Shown here piece after piece: positions 9,699 through 18,179 of a stretch of DNA of 64,000 bases; the stretch's first letter is position 1; the number at the start of each line of letters is the position of its first letter. The stretch spans positions 539,691-603,690 of the forward strand of contig NZ_SNYF01000005.1 in NCBI RefSeq assembly GCF_004362805.1. Reading direction: 5' to 3'. The stretch is from Algoriphagus boseongensis. Lineage in GTDB: Bacteria; Bacteroidota; Bacteroidia; Cytophagales; Cyclobacteriaceae. The position numbers were made by a program, and so were the translations under genes. The notes beneath the pieces were generated by a model. It was not told the DNA's origin, ran no database searches, and was given only the letters and a program-made list of their open reading frames with translations.

Positions 9699-10697
9699 TT
9701 ATTTCGGATTATAGGCCCATTTCAAATAAATGGCTCCCCAAGTAAATCCACCTCCAAAAGCAGCCAAAACAAGATTGTCTCCTTTTTGAAGTTGATTTTC
9801 ATATTCCCAAAGGCAAAGAGGAATAGTTGCCGCCGTGGTATTCCCATACCGCTCTATGTTCATCATTACCTTTTCCGGACCAACTCCCATTCTATTGGCA
9901 GTGGCGTCGATGATTCTCTTATTTGCTTGGTGAGGAACTAACCAAGCAATGTCGTCTCCTTTAAGTCCGTTTCTTTCCATGACTTCAGCGCTAACATCGG
10001 CCATGTTGGTTACCGCAAACTTGAAAACAGTAGATCCTTCCTGATAAGCAAAATGCTCTCTAGCCTGTACAGTTTCAACAGAAGCAGGTTTTCGGCTACC
10101 TCCCGCTTTCATATGCAAATAAGGTGCACCTGCACCATCCGACTTAAGAATGGCATCCATGATTCCTATTTTCTCAGTAGTTGGCTCGAGTAAAACAGCT
10201 CCTGCTGCATCTCCAAATAAGATACAGGTGGTACGATCTTGGTAATCGACGATGGAGGACATTTTATCAGCTCCAATCACAACTACTTTCTTGTAGGTGC
10301 CAGCTTGGATAAACTGAGCTCCTAGATGCAAGGCATATAAAAAACCTGAACATGCAGCTCCGATATCGAAAGAGAAAGACTTTTTTGCCCCAACCAAATC
10401 TGCAACAATATTAGCAGTAGCAGGAAAAGGCATGTCTGGAGTAACAGTGGCACAAATGATTACCTCGATATCCAGAGGGTCAGTTCCGGTTTTTTTCAAT
10501 AATCCTTTAACTGCCTCTGCAGCCATTACTGAAGTTCCCTGATTTTCACCTTTGAGGATTCTTCTTTCTTTGATTCCGGTTCTTGAGGTGATCCATTCGT
10601 CATTGGTGTCGACAAGGGTCTCAAGTTCTTTGTTGGTTAGCCGATATTCGGGTACATACCCTTCAATACCGGTAATCATGGCTCTGATTTGCTCCAT
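9699..10697 (-). CDS. fabH: Beta-ketoacyl-ACP synthase III
   Basis: 332 residues. It condenses an acyl-CoA primer with malonyl-ACP to start fatty acid synthesis. The catalytic triad is intact: Cys116 in [11 protein letters not shown], His256 in PHQAN and Asn286 in [10 protein letters not shown] short alternative start at Met7 exists, but family N-termini fit Met1. It is separated from rpmF by a terminator and 224 bases, so it should have its own promoter; a perfect 15-bp palindrome sits 21 bases upstream of the start codon. plsX, which often lies between rpmF and fabH in other phyla, is absent here. Confidence 0.97.
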   Translation of the reverse strand: MEQIRAMITGIEGYVPEYRLTNKELETLVDTNDEWITSRTGIKERRILKGENQGTSVMAAEAVKGLLKKTGTDPLDIEVIICATVTPDMPFPATANIVADLVGAKKSFSFDIGAACSGFLYALHLGAQFIQAGTYKKVVVIGADKMSSIVDYQDRTTCILFGDAAGAVLLEPTTEKIGIMDAILKSDGAGAPYLHMKAGGSRKPASVETVQAREHFAYQEGSTVFKFAVTNMADVSAEVMERNGLKGDDIAWLVPHQANKRIIDATANRMGVGPEKVMMNIERYGNTTAATIPLCLWEYENQLQKGDNLVLAAFGGGFTWGAIYLKWAYNPK

Positions 10698-10717
10698 AGC
10701 TTGGTTTTATTCATCCT

Positions 10718-10732
10718 AGTGACTGAGTCACT
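10718..10732 (-). promoter_or_regulatory. Palindrome upstream of fabH, candidate operator
   Basis: AGTGACT-G-AGTCACT is a perfect 7+1+7 inverted repeat 21 bases before the fabH start codon. It is not followed by a T tract, so it does not look like a terminator. TetR-family fatty-acid regulators often bind palindromes of this TGACTGAGTCA style; assigning it to any particular regulator is inference. Confidence 0.4.
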
Positions 10733-10867
10733 GATGTAGGGGGTTGATGGGACTTTAGATTTTTCTAAAGAATTTCAAAAATAGCATAATGCCCCCTGAC
10801 CACCAAAGCTAAACTCATGGGATAAAGGTAATTGATTGGAATTCAGTGAACTTGAGTTTTTAGCCAT

Positions 10868-10896
10868 AAAAAAATCCACTCTTTTTGGGAGTGGAT
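10868..10896 (-). terminator. Terminator after rpmF
   Basis: An 8-bp stem (ATCCACTC with its complement) and a 7-base loop are followed on the minus strand by six or more T residues. It lies about 25 bases after the rpmF stop codon and ends the DUF177-rpmF transcript. Confidence 0.85.
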
Positions 10897-10921
10897 CTTT
10901 CTGTTCTAAGCTTAAAATATA

Positions 10922-11113
10922 TTAAGCTGTGATTTCTTTTTCGATGATTACTTGTCCTTTGTAGTACAATTTGCCATCAAGCCAGAAAGCTCTGTGAGGC
11001 AAATGCATTTCACCAGTAGTTGGGCATTTCGCCAATCCTGGAGCTTCCAGTTTATAATGAGTTCTTCTCTTATCTCTTCTGGTTTTCGAAATTTTGCGTT
11101 TAGGATGTGCCAT
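10922..11113 (-). CDS. rpmF: 50S ribosomal protein L32
   Basis: 63 residues starting [21 protein letters not shown], the standard L32 opening. It is a small basic protein of the large ribosomal subunit. Only one Cys (in [14 protein letters not shown]) remains, so this is a zinc-free-type L32 rather than the four-Cys form. It lies 12 bases after the DUF177 gene, the usual bacterial pairing, and is followed by a clear terminator. Confidence 0.97.
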   Translation of the reverse strand: MAHPKRKISKTRRDKRRTHYKLEAPGLAKCPTTGEMHLPHRAFWLDGKLYYKGQVIIEKEITA

Positions 11114-11125
11114 TTTATGAGTGGT

Positions 11126-11707
11126 TTATGATTGTTCCTTGTTTTTTAATTTTAATAACTGTTCCCATCTGGGATCAATAGGTTTTGGAGTTTCCTCTTC
11201 TTCTTTGACGTCTTCTTCTTCTTCAAATTCTTCCTGATCTTCATCAAAATAGACAAAGCCGCCTTCCCCATCAAAATCCTCATCATCCAATTCATTTCTG
11301 TAATCCGGATGGATTTTTTTTGCCGGAAGGGCCAGCAAGATGTACTCGTAAATCAACTGAGCTACATTAATAGAAGGGGTATCCCTCGTGATCATGTAGA
11401 CGTTCTCGTCGATTTCCTGCTCTTCGGATCCATATTTATAAATCATCTTTTCGGTGATATCGAGCGGATGATCAAAAACTTCCAAGCTTCTATCGCAGGT
11501 GAGTTGTACAGTACCTTGAATATGAAAAGTCAATTCGATGACGTTGACTCCTTTATCCATAATGACCCTTGTGGTCAAATTTCCCTTTTCCAGGATCTCG
11601 TTGTCTTCGAAATGCTGGAAAAATGAATCCCCAATTTCGAAGTCAATTTCATGTTGTCCTTCTCTGAACTTAATGACTTCAATATCAAAGGTTTTCCAGA
11701 ATTTCAC
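11126..11707 (-). CDS. DUF177 (YceD) family protein
   Basis: 193 residues. The central region with LTCDRSLEVFDHPL and the C-terminal acidic run (about residues 145-175, rich in Asp and Glu) match DUF177/YceD proteins, which are encoded immediately before rpmF in most bacteria and are linked to 23S rRNA and large-subunit assembly. The family's metal-type Cys pair is reduced here to one Cys. A TACATTTG -7 element lies 26 bases upstream of the start. Confidence 0.9.
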   Translation of the reverse strand: MKFWKTFDIEVIKFREGQHEIDFEIGDSFFQHFEDNEILEKGNLTTRVIMDKGVNVIELTFHIQGTVQLTCDRSLEVFDHPLDITEKMIYKYGSEEQEIDENVYMITRDTPSINVAQLIYEYILLALPAKKIHPDYRNELDDEDFDGEGGFVYFDEDQEEFEEEEDVKEEEETPKPIDPRWEQLLKLKNKEQS

Positions 11708-11732
11708 GATTCCTCCTCCTGATTTAAGACCG

Positions 11733-11740
11733 CAAATGTA
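11733..11740 (-). promoter_or_regulatory. -7 promoter element for DUF177-rpmF
   Basis: Read on the minus strand this is TACATTTG, an exact match to the Bacteroidota -7 consensus TAnnTTTG, 26 bases before the DUF177 start codon. No good -33 TTTG is seen at the expected distance. Confidence 0.45.
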
Positions 11741-11816
11741 GGTAATTATTTAAAATAGCTAAAACAGAACGTGAAATAAAATTTGGTTCTTGCCCTAGTT
11801 TTTAATGTTTTTGCAA

Positions 11817-12839
11817 TTATGCCTCTACTTCTTCTTCCTGATGTTGATTTATTATATCGGAAGCGAGGAGCAAGGCAGCCCTCATAGACCCCTCGTCAGC
11901 GAGGTTTTTTCCAGCAATATTGTAGGCTGTTCCATGATCTGGCGAAGTCCTAATTACCGGCAACCCAGCTGTAAAATTCACCCCTGAACTGAAAGCAATT
12001 GACTTGAATGGAATTAAGCCTTGATCGTGGTACATGGCCAAAACTCCATCAAATTTGTTTTGATGCATCATTCCGAAAAATCCATCAGCCGGATAAGGCC
12101 CAAATACCAACTTGTTTTGATCTTTCAATTCACGAATTGCAGGCTTTATAATTTCTTCTTCTTCCTTTCCTAGCAATCCGTCTTCTCCTGCATGAGGGTT
12201 TAGTCCTAAAATGGCCAATTTAGGCTTGGCAATTCCAAAGTCCTCCATTAGGCTTTTTAAAAAAATATTGGCCTTTTGAAGGATTCTTTCTTTTGTTATG
12301 GTTTTTGAAACATCTGAAATAGGCAAGTGACCGGTAATCAATCCTACTCGGAAGTTTTCACTTACCATCATCATCAGGCTATCTGAAGCACCTACTGATT
12401 GAGTGATGAACTCCGTATGTCCTACGAATGGAAGCTCTTCGGAATTGATATTATTTTTGTTAACAGGGGCAGTTACTAAACCTTGAATTTTTCCTGCTTT
12501 TAAATCCTCAACAGCAGCTTTCAATGCATCCAATGCAAGCTTGCCAGCTTCCTGAGTCTCCACTCCTGGAATAATTTCCGGGCATTCCTCCACTACATTG
12601 ATCACATTAATTTTCCGATGCTGAATTTCATCCAAACTTCTGATTTGAGTGAAATTAAATTCTTCCATATTCATCAGTTTGCGATAAACAGAAACTGCTT
12701 TACCGTGACCGTAGATCAGCGGAGTAAAGGATTTATACACTCTAGCATCTGCCAAGGCTTTCATGGTCACTTCTACTCCGATTCCATTTATATCTCCTAT
12801 GCTTATCCCCAGGATTGGTTTTTGTTTTTTTGTGCTCAT
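11817..12839 (-). CDS. pdxA: 4-hydroxythreonine-4-phosphate dehydrogenase
   Basis: 340 residues from the ATG at 12839; an in-frame ATG at 12878 would add 13 Gln-rich residues and is less likely. PdxA oxidises 4-phosphohydroxy-threonine in the DXP-dependent route to pyridoxal phosphate. Signature stretches are present: ISIGDINGIG at the N-terminus, GHTEFI, LNPHAGEDGLLGKEE, DGFFG and MYHDQGLIPFK; the metal-ligand His residues in GHTE, NPHAG and YHDQG are intact. It is divergent from rsmA, an arrangement common in bacteria. Confidence 0.96.
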   Translation of the reverse strand: MSTKKQKPILGISIGDINGIGVEVTMKALADARVYKSFTPLIYGHGKAVSVYRKLMNMEEFNFTQIRSLDEIQHRKINVINVVEECPEIIPGVETQEAGKLALDALKAAVEDLKAGKIQGLVTAPVNKNNINSEELPFVGHTEFITQSVGASDSLMMMVSENFRVGLITGHLPISDVSKTITKERILQKANIFLKSLMEDFGIAKPKLAILGLNPHAGEDGLLGKEEEEIIKPAIRELKDQNKLVFGPYPADGFFGMMHQNKFDGVLAMYHDQGLIPFKSIAFSSGVNFTAGLPVIRTSPDHGTAYNIAGKNLADEGSMRAALLLASDIINQHQEEEVEA

Positions 12840-12944
12840 GCGTTGCTGCTGCCTTTGGGCCAACTGTGATATTTTCACAGGGCGTTTTGGAATATTCCCT
12901 TATTTTTAGGCCTGCAATTTATAAAAATTTATCAGAGCCTGAGG

Positions 12945-13730
12945 ATGGAAAAAGTCAAACCCAAAAAGCATTTAGGTCAGCATTTTTTAACTGATCTAAG
13001 TATCGCGGAGCGAATCGCTCAGGCGGTAAAAGGTCATGGGGGAGTCTCCAAGGTTTTGGAAATCGGTCCGGGAATGGGTGTTTTGACTGATTTCCTGTTA
13101 AATAATCCTCTGGACCTGTACTTGATCGAAATTGATCATGAGAGTATTGTCTACTTAAATCAAAAATATCCTCAGCTAAAAGAAAAAATCATTGAGGGGG
13201 ATTATTTGAAATATGATTTGAAAGCAATCTTTCCTGATAAATATGCCATTGCGGGAAATTTCCCCTACAATATTTCTTCCCAAATTTTCTTCAAAGTTTT
13301 GGAAGAAAAGCATCGAGTGACCGAAGTTGTTTGCATGCTTCAAAAAGAAGTGGCGAAGCGAATAGCTTCTCCAAAAGGCAATAAGGATTATGGAATCTTG
13401 TCTGTCTTTTTGCAGGCGTATTATGATATAGAATATCTGTTTACAGTGCCTCCAGGAGTATTTAATCCACCTCCGAAAGTTCATTCGGGAGTGATTCGGT
13501 TGACCAGAAATCAAACCGAAAAGTTAGATTGCAACGAAAAATTGTTTTTCCAAGTAGTCAAAGGAGGTTTTGGCAACCGACGAAAAACTCTCAGAAATTC
13601 TCTGAAATCATTTAATCTTTCAGAGGAATTCAAAACTAATCCGATCTTGGACAAGCGCGCCGAGCAATTGGATGTAGCAGATTTTGTTTTTTTGACCCAA
13701 GAAATAGAAAAAGGACGTGGAGCCCATTAA
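12945..13730 (+). CDS. rsmA: 16S rRNA A1518/A1519 dimethyltransferase
   Basis: 261 residues (KsgA). It dimethylates two adjacent adenosines in helix 45 of 16S rRNA during small-subunit maturation. The SAM-binding EIGPGMG motif is at 39-45 and the catalytic NFPY motif at 105-108; the opening PKKHLGQHFL is typical. The last 14 bases overlap the GTG start of mgtE, pointing to translational coupling. Confidence 0.97.
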   Translation: MEKVKPKKHLGQHFLTDLSIAERIAQAVKGHGGVSKVLEIGPGMGVLTDFLLNNPLDLYLIEIDHESIVYLNQKYPQLKEKIIEGDYLKYDLKAIFPDKYAIAGNFPYNISSQIFFKVLEEKHRVTEVVCMLQKEVAKRIASPKGNKDYGILSVFLQAYYDIEYLFTVPPGVFNPPPKVHSGVIRLTRNQTEKLDCNEKLFFQVVKGGFGNRRKTLRNSLKSFNLSEEFKTNPILDKRAEQLDVADFVFLTQEIEKGRGAH

Positions 13731-15084
13731 GCAGTTTGAGCTATCGAAAGAGTACTTGGAAAGTCTCCGTTTGGGGATTGAAGAGGAAAAAATTGACTTT
13801 ATCCAGGAGTCCTTGGATGGAGTCAATGTGGCTGATATTGCTGCAATTTTGGATGAGCTCAGCATGCAGGAGTCCATCTATGTGCTTCGCCTTCTTGATA
13901 AACAGCTTTCCGCCGATATCTTAATTGAATTAGATGAGGTCAGCCTTGGGAAAGTTCTTAAAGAACTTGAAACGCCTGAAATAGCCTCCTGGATCGAATT
14001 GATGGATTCGGATGATGGAGCTGATATTCTGAGTTTTTTCCAGGAAAAAGAGCGAGAGGAAATCATCTCCGAAATCCAGGACAGGGTCAAACTTGAGCAG
14101 ATTCTAGAACTTCTTCGCTATGAAGAGGATACAGCGGGTGGTATCATGGCCAAGGAATTTATCCGGGCTAATAAAAACTGGAATGTGATCCAGACCATCA
14201 ACGAAATTCGTCGCCAAGCAGAAAATGTAGAAAAAATCTTCTCCATCTATGTGGTGAATAACAAACAGCAATTGTTGGGGAGAGTCTCTTTGAAAAAGAT
14301 CATTTTGGCGTCCTCTGATACTAGAATAGAAGATATTTTTGATGAGGAAGTAATCTCTGTTCCTGTACACATGGACCAGGAGGAAGTAGCGGCTGTAATG
14401 AGAAAGTATGACTTGGAATCTGTTCCAGTCGTAAACGCAAAAAATAAATTAGTAGGGCGAATAACGGTGGATGATATCTTGGACGTAGTGCAAGAAGAAG
14501 CCGATGAGGATATCCAGGCGATGACGGGGGTTTCTGCGGATATCGAGGAATCGGATTCGGTCTTCACCATTTCCAAAGCCCGCTTGCCTTGGCTTTTAAT
14601 AGGAGTTTTGGGTGGCTTGATGGGCGCAAAAATCATCGGTCTTTTTGAAGATGGGCTGAGCAAATATTTGGCTTTGGCCTCTTTTATACCTCTTGTTGCT
14701 GCGACTGGAGGGAATGTCGGTATTCAGGCCTCTTCATTGATTGTTCAGTCTCTGGCTTCCAAATCTGCATTCGACGACACACCATTTCAGAGATTTGTAA
14801 AAGGACTTTTTGTCGCTGTCCTAAATGGGCTGGTTTTAGCTGCCTTTGTGTTTTTGGTAGTGGTATTTGTATATGGCTTCGAACCTATTTTTGGGGTTAC
14901 AATCGGATTTGCTTTGTTCTGCGTGGTGCTTTTGGCTTCATTTATGGGAACTGTGACACCATTGGTCTTGAATAGATTTGGAATCAATCCCGCCATCGCA
15001 TCAGGACCTTTTATTACTACCACGAACGATCTTTTGGGCTTAGCCGTTTATTTCGGCATTGCGATGCTACTACTGAAGCTTTAA
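13717..15084 (+). CDS. mgtE: Magnesium transporter MgtE
   Basis: 455 residues. The order is an N-terminal superhelical Mg-sensing domain (about 5-130), two CBS domains (about 135-255) and a five-helix channel domain (about 285-455) with the pore motif ATGGNVGIQ. The start is a GTG inside rsmA, overlapping by 14 bases in another frame. Family channels close when cytosolic Mg2+ binds the N and CBS domains. The next gene starts two bases after the stop, so rsmA-mgtE-dehydrogenase form one operon. Confidence 0.95.
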   Translation: MEPIKQFELSKEYLESLRLGIEEEKIDFIQESLDGVNVADIAAILDELSMQESIYVLRLLDKQLSADILIELDEVSLGKVLKELETPEIASWIELMDSDDGADILSFFQEKEREEIISEIQDRVKLEQILELLRYEEDTAGGIMAKEFIRANKNWNVIQTINEIRRQAENVEKIFSIYVVNNKQQLLGRVSLKKIILASSDTRIEDIFDEEVISVPVHMDQEEVAAVMRKYDLESVPVVNAKNKLVGRITVDDILDVVQEEADEDIQAMTGVSADIEESDSVFTISKARLPWLLIGVLGGLMGAKIIGLFEDGLSKYLALASFIPLVAATGGNVGIQASSLIVQSLASKSAFDDTPFQRFVKGLFVAVLNGLVLAAFVFLVVVFVYGFEPIFGVTIGFALFCVVLLASFMGTVTPLVLNRFGINPAIASGPFITTTNDLLGLAVYFGIAMLLLKL

Positions 15085-15085
15085 G

Positions 15086-16015
15086 ATGAAAATTCTGATT
15101 ATTGATGAAATGCACCTCAGTATTATTTCCATGCTGGAAAAAGAGGGGCATGAAGTAACCTACTCTCCAAAAATCACACGAGAAGAAATCCTCCAGCAAG
15201 TTTCCGAGTTTGAAGGACTGATTATTCGATCTAAAACCCCAATGGACCGGGAGCTTTTGGAAAAGGCGGAAAACCTAAAATTCATTGGCAGGGCAGGAGC
15301 AGGTCTAGACCAAATCGATCTTAATTATTTGGAGAAAAGAGGAGTAAAACTTTTTCATGCGGCAAAGGGAAACCGGGATGCCGTGGCTGAACATGCTTTG
15401 GGCGGCCTTCTGGCTTTATTTAATCATGTGATTAAAGCCGACCAGGAAGTCAGAAAAGGGATTTGGGACAGGGAAGGAAACCGTGGCCATGAATTGATGG
15501 GAAAGACTGTGGGGATCATGGGTTATGGGAATATGGGGAAATCCTTTGCCAAAAGACTTGCTGGCTTTGGGGTTAAAATTTTAGCCTTTGATAAGTATAA
15601 GACAGGTTTTGGAAATGAATCAGTCCAAGAAGTAAGCTGGAAAAAGCTTAAAGAGGAAGCTGATATTTTAAGTATTCATGTTCCTTTGACTCCTGAGACC
15701 CGTGACTTTTTCACTTTTGAGGAATTGAAAAGCTTCGCCAAACCATTTTGGCTAATTAATACCGCTAGGGGAGAGGTGATCTCTTTTGCAGCATTAAATC
15801 AAGCCTTTGATCAGGGAATTCTTCGAGGAGCAGTTTTGGATGTCTTGGAAAACGAAAAATTCCAAAAATTTACTGTGGCTCAAAAGGAAGAATTTGAAAA
15901 GTTGGCCAAAAGAGAAAATGTGATTTTTTCACCTCATGTAGCTGGCTGGACTTTCGAGTCTTATGTCAAAATCAATGAGGTTTTGGTAGGAAAAATCAAG
16001 AAGGAATTTTCCTAA
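15086..16015 (+). CDS. D-2-hydroxyacid dehydrogenase (phosphoglycerate-dehydrogenase-like)
   Basis: 309 residues of the NAD-dependent D-isomer 2-hydroxyacid dehydrogenase family. The nucleotide-binding motif is GIMGYGNMG, the substrate Arg lies in NTARGEV, the catalytic Glu in the VLENE region and the catalytic His in SPHVAGW. It lacks the C-terminal ACT domain of full-length serine-pathway SerA, so the substrate cannot be fixed; short phosphoglycerate dehydrogenase, glyoxylate or hydroxypyruvate reductase are all possible. It is two bases after mgtE. Confidence 0.88.
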   Translation: MKILIIDEMHLSIISMLEKEGHEVTYSPKITREEILQQVSEFEGLIIRSKTPMDRELLEKAENLKFIGRAGAGLDQIDLNYLEKRGVKLFHAAKGNRDAVAEHALGGLLALFNHVIKADQEVRKGIWDREGNRGHELMGKTVGIMGYGNMGKSFAKRLAGFGVKILAFDKYKTGFGNESVQEVSWKKLKEEADILSIHVPLTPETRDFFTFEELKSFAKPFWLINTARGEVISFAALNQAFDQGILRGAVLDVLENEKFQKFTVAQKEEFEKLAKRENVIFSPHVAGWTFESYVKINEVLVGKIKKEFS

Positions 16016-16054
16016 AAAACCTGAAAATGGGGGCTTAGCCTGCGATTTACCGGG

Positions 16055-16085
16055 TTTGCTTTGTAGAAAAGCTTTCCTATCTTTG
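16055..16085 (+). promoter_or_regulatory. Promoter of greA
   Basis: TTTG at 16055-16058 and TATCTTTG at 16078-16085, 19 bases apart, match the Bacteroidota -33/-7 consensus. Transcription should start near 16090, about 80 bases before the greA start codon and just before a strong hairpin. Confidence 0.65.
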
Positions 16086-16106
16086 TCCCATACATAAAGG
16101 CAAAAC

Positions 16107-16148
16107 CAAAGTAACGGTCTCAAACAAGTGACCGTTACTTTGTTTTTT
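16107..16148 (+). terminator. Attenuator-like terminator in the greA leader
   Basis: A perfect 13-bp stem (16107-16119 with 16130-16142) and a 10-base loop are followed by six T residues. It lies between the predicted greA promoter and the greA start codon. It could stop transcripts from the upstream dehydrogenase gene, but its position after the promoter makes it a candidate leader attenuator that would release an RNA of roughly 55-60 nt. Confidence 0.75.
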
Positions 16149-16173
16149 GAGCCTTTTGAAAAGCTGTAATACT

Positions 16174-16647
16174 ATGTCAAAAGTACAATACTATACCGAA
16201 GAAGGACTGAAGAGACTGAAGGATGAACTTCAGGAACTTAAAACAAAAGGACGAACTGATATTGCCCGTCAGATTGCTGAGGCGAGGGATAAAGGTGATT
16301 TGAGCGAAAATGCAGAATACGATGCAGCGAAAGATGCTCAAGGACTTTTGGAATTGAAAATTGCCAAATTGGAGGAAGTGGTAGGTAATGCCCGTGTCTT
16401 GGACAATTCCAAAATGGATACTTCCAAAGCCGGTATTTTGAGTACCGTGAAGATCAAAAATATCAAAAACGGAATGACCGTCAGCTACACCTTGGTTTCT
16501 GAAGAAGAGGCTGATTTGAAGGCTGGAAAGATATCTTTGGGATCACCTTTCGGAAAAGGACTTGTTGGAAAGACAGTCGGAGAAATTGCTGAAATCAATG
16601 CTCCAGCAGGTAAACTTCAATTTGAAATCTTGGAAATCACTTATTAA
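16174..16647 (+). CDS. greA: Transcription elongation factor GreA
   Basis: 157 residues from the ATG at 16174; an upstream in-frame TTG at 16147 falls in the leader and is rejected. GreA enters the RNA polymerase secondary channel and stimulates cleavage of backtracked transcripts. The N-terminal coiled coil carries the acidic tip motif GDLSENAEYDAAK, and the C-terminal FKBP-like domain ends with FEILEITY. The HIT gene follows after a terminator. Confidence 0.96.
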   Translation: MSKVQYYTEEGLKRLKDELQELKTKGRTDIARQIAEARDKGDLSENAEYDAAKDAQGLLELKIAKLEEVVGNARVLDNSKMDTSKAGILSTVKIKNIKNGMTVSYTLVSEEEADLKAGKISLGSPFGKGLVGKTVGEIAEINAPAGKLQFEILEITY

Positions 16648-16656
16648 AAATCATCG

Positions 16657-16683
16657 AATCCCGACTTATCCTCGGGATTTTTT
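16657..16683 (+). terminator. Terminator after greA
   Basis: An 8-bp stem (AATCCCGA with its complement), 7-base loop and T tract lie nine bases after the greA stop. The HIT start codon is only 13 bases farther on, so HIT expression depends on read-through or on a promoter inside greA. Confidence 0.75.
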
Positions 16684-16695
16684 AATTTCTAAATC

Positions 16696-17088
16696 ATGGC
16701 AAGTATTTTCACCAAAATCATCAACAGAGAAATTCCTGCTCAAATTATAGCAGAGGATGAAAAGAACATCGCTTTTTTGGACATAATGCCTTTAGTAAAA
16801 GGACATGTCTTGGTCGTTCCTAAGAAAGAAGTGAATTACATTTTCGACATGGATTCCAAAGATTTGGCTGACCTTCATCTTTTTGCCCAAAAAGTGGCCA
16901 AGGCAATGGATCAGACCATCAAATGTACTCGAATTGGAGTGGCCGTGATTGGATTAGAAGTGCCGCATGTTCATATCCATTTGGTGCCGCTAAAGACCAT
17001 GGATGATATCAACTTTACAAGACCTAAACTAAAATTGAGTTCTGAGGAACTGGCGGAAATTGCGGATACGATCCGAAAAGGATTTTAA
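16696..17088 (+). CDS. HIT family protein
   Basis: 130 residues. The histidine triad HVHIHLVP near residue 98 identifies a nucleotide hydrolase or transferase of the HINT type, commonly a purine nucleoside phosphoramidase; the opening SIFTKIINREIPAQIIAEDE is typical. Cytoplasmic. Convergent with trpS, with a shared bidirectional terminator between. Confidence 0.93.
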   Translation: MASIFTKIINREIPAQIIAEDEKNIAFLDIMPLVKGHVLVVPKKEVNYIFDMDSKDLADLHLFAQKVAKAMDQTIKCTRIGVAVIGLEVPHVHIHLVPLKTMDDINFTRPKLKLSSEELAEIADTIRKGF

Positions 17089-17103
17089 CTAAACTAGAAT
17101 ACA

Positions 17104-17127
17104 AAAAGCCCGATTAGTCGGGCTTTT
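17104..17127. terminator. Bidirectional terminator between HIT and trpS
   Basis: A 10-bp stem AAAAGCCCGA with its complement and a four-base loop, with A and T tracts on both sides, serves both convergent genes. Confidence 0.85.
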
Positions 17128-17130
17128 GTT

Positions 17131-18108
17131 TTACCTGAATCCTAGTTTTTCCCTCACTTGATTCAGTAACTTGAATGCAATTAATCTTGCCTTTTCTTCC
17201 CCTGCCTCAAGGCGTTTTTCTATTTCTTCTGGATTGTTCATGAAATAAGTGAACGTTTCTCTTTCCTTAGAATATTTAGTGAGGATTAGCTCTAGAAGCT
17301 CTTTTTTAGCATGCCCATATCCATAATTACCAGCTAAATACTTTTCTCTCATGGAGGCTGTTTGATCCTCACTTGCTAGCAGGCTGTAAATTTTAAAGAC
17401 GATACAGGTATCTGGGTCTTTTGGTTCCTCGAGAGGAGTGCTATCTGTAATGATTGCATTTACATTTTTTTTGAGTTCTTTTTCGGGCAGGAAAATATCG
17501 ATGATATTCTGATAAGACTTGCTCATCTTTTGTCCATCAATTCCTGGAATAATCATGACTTCCTCACTTATCCTTGCTTCAGGCATGGTAAGGATGTCCT
17601 CTTCCATTATTCTATTGAAGGCGCTTGCAATATCACGGGTAATTTCGAGGTGTTGTAATTGATCCTTACCAACCGGTACCAAATCGGCAGAATACAACAA
17701 AATATCAGATGCCATAAGTACTGGATAAATAAAAATCCCGGCATTGACTTCTGATAGCCTTGACGATTTATCCTTAAAACTATGGGCATTGGCGAGCATA
17801 GGATAAGGGGCAAAGCAGTTGAGGTACCAATTCAACTCCGTTACTTCAGGGATTCTGGACTGTCGATAGAAGATGGTCTTTTCGATATCTAATCCAAAAG
17901 CCAACCAAGCTGCAGCAACAGCCAAAGTGTTTTGCTTTCTTAACTCTCCATCTTTAGTAGAGGTAAGGGAGTGGAAGTCAGCAATGAATATGAAAGATTC
18001 GTCCTGATTATTCTGCTTAATGAGTTGGATAGCAGGTACAATAGCTCCCAAAATATTTCCCAAATGCGGTCTCCCTGAGCTTTGAATTCCTGTAAGTACT
18101 CTTGCCAT
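17131..18108 (-). CDS. trpS: Tryptophanyl-tRNA synthetase
   Basis: 325 residues, class I synthetase. The HIGH-type motif appears as GRPHLGN at 12-18 and the second signature as GQKMSKSYQN. It charges tRNA-Trp in the cytoplasm. It is a single gene, divergent from the DUF1573 gene; a weak TTAATTTG -7 element is visible on the minus strand at 18125-18132. Confidence 0.97.
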   Translation of the reverse strand: MARVLTGIQSSGRPHLGNILGAIVPAIQLIKQNNQDESFIFIADFHSLTSTKDGELRKQNTLAVAAAWLAFGLDIEKTIFYRQSRIPEVTELNWYLNCFAPYPMLANAHSFKDKSSRLSEVNAGIFIYPVLMASDILLYSADLVPVGKDQLQHLEITRDIASAFNRIMEEDILTMPEARISEEVMIIPGIDGQKMSKSYQNIIDIFLPEKELKKNVNAIITDSTPLEEPKDPDTCIVFKIYSLLASEDQTASMREKYLAGNYGYGHAKKELLELILTKYSKERETFTYFMNNPEEIEKRLEAGEEKARLIAFKLLNQVREKLGFR

Positions 18109-18179
18109 TTCTTTAATTTTGGCGCAAATTAAGGATTTGAAGCTATAATTAAGGGGAAAAATAGTTGTTATTTGTAAGT

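Noticed and set aside
10753..10770. CTTTAGA hairpin between rpmF and fabH
   Set aside because: No T tract on either side, so it is not treated as a terminator.
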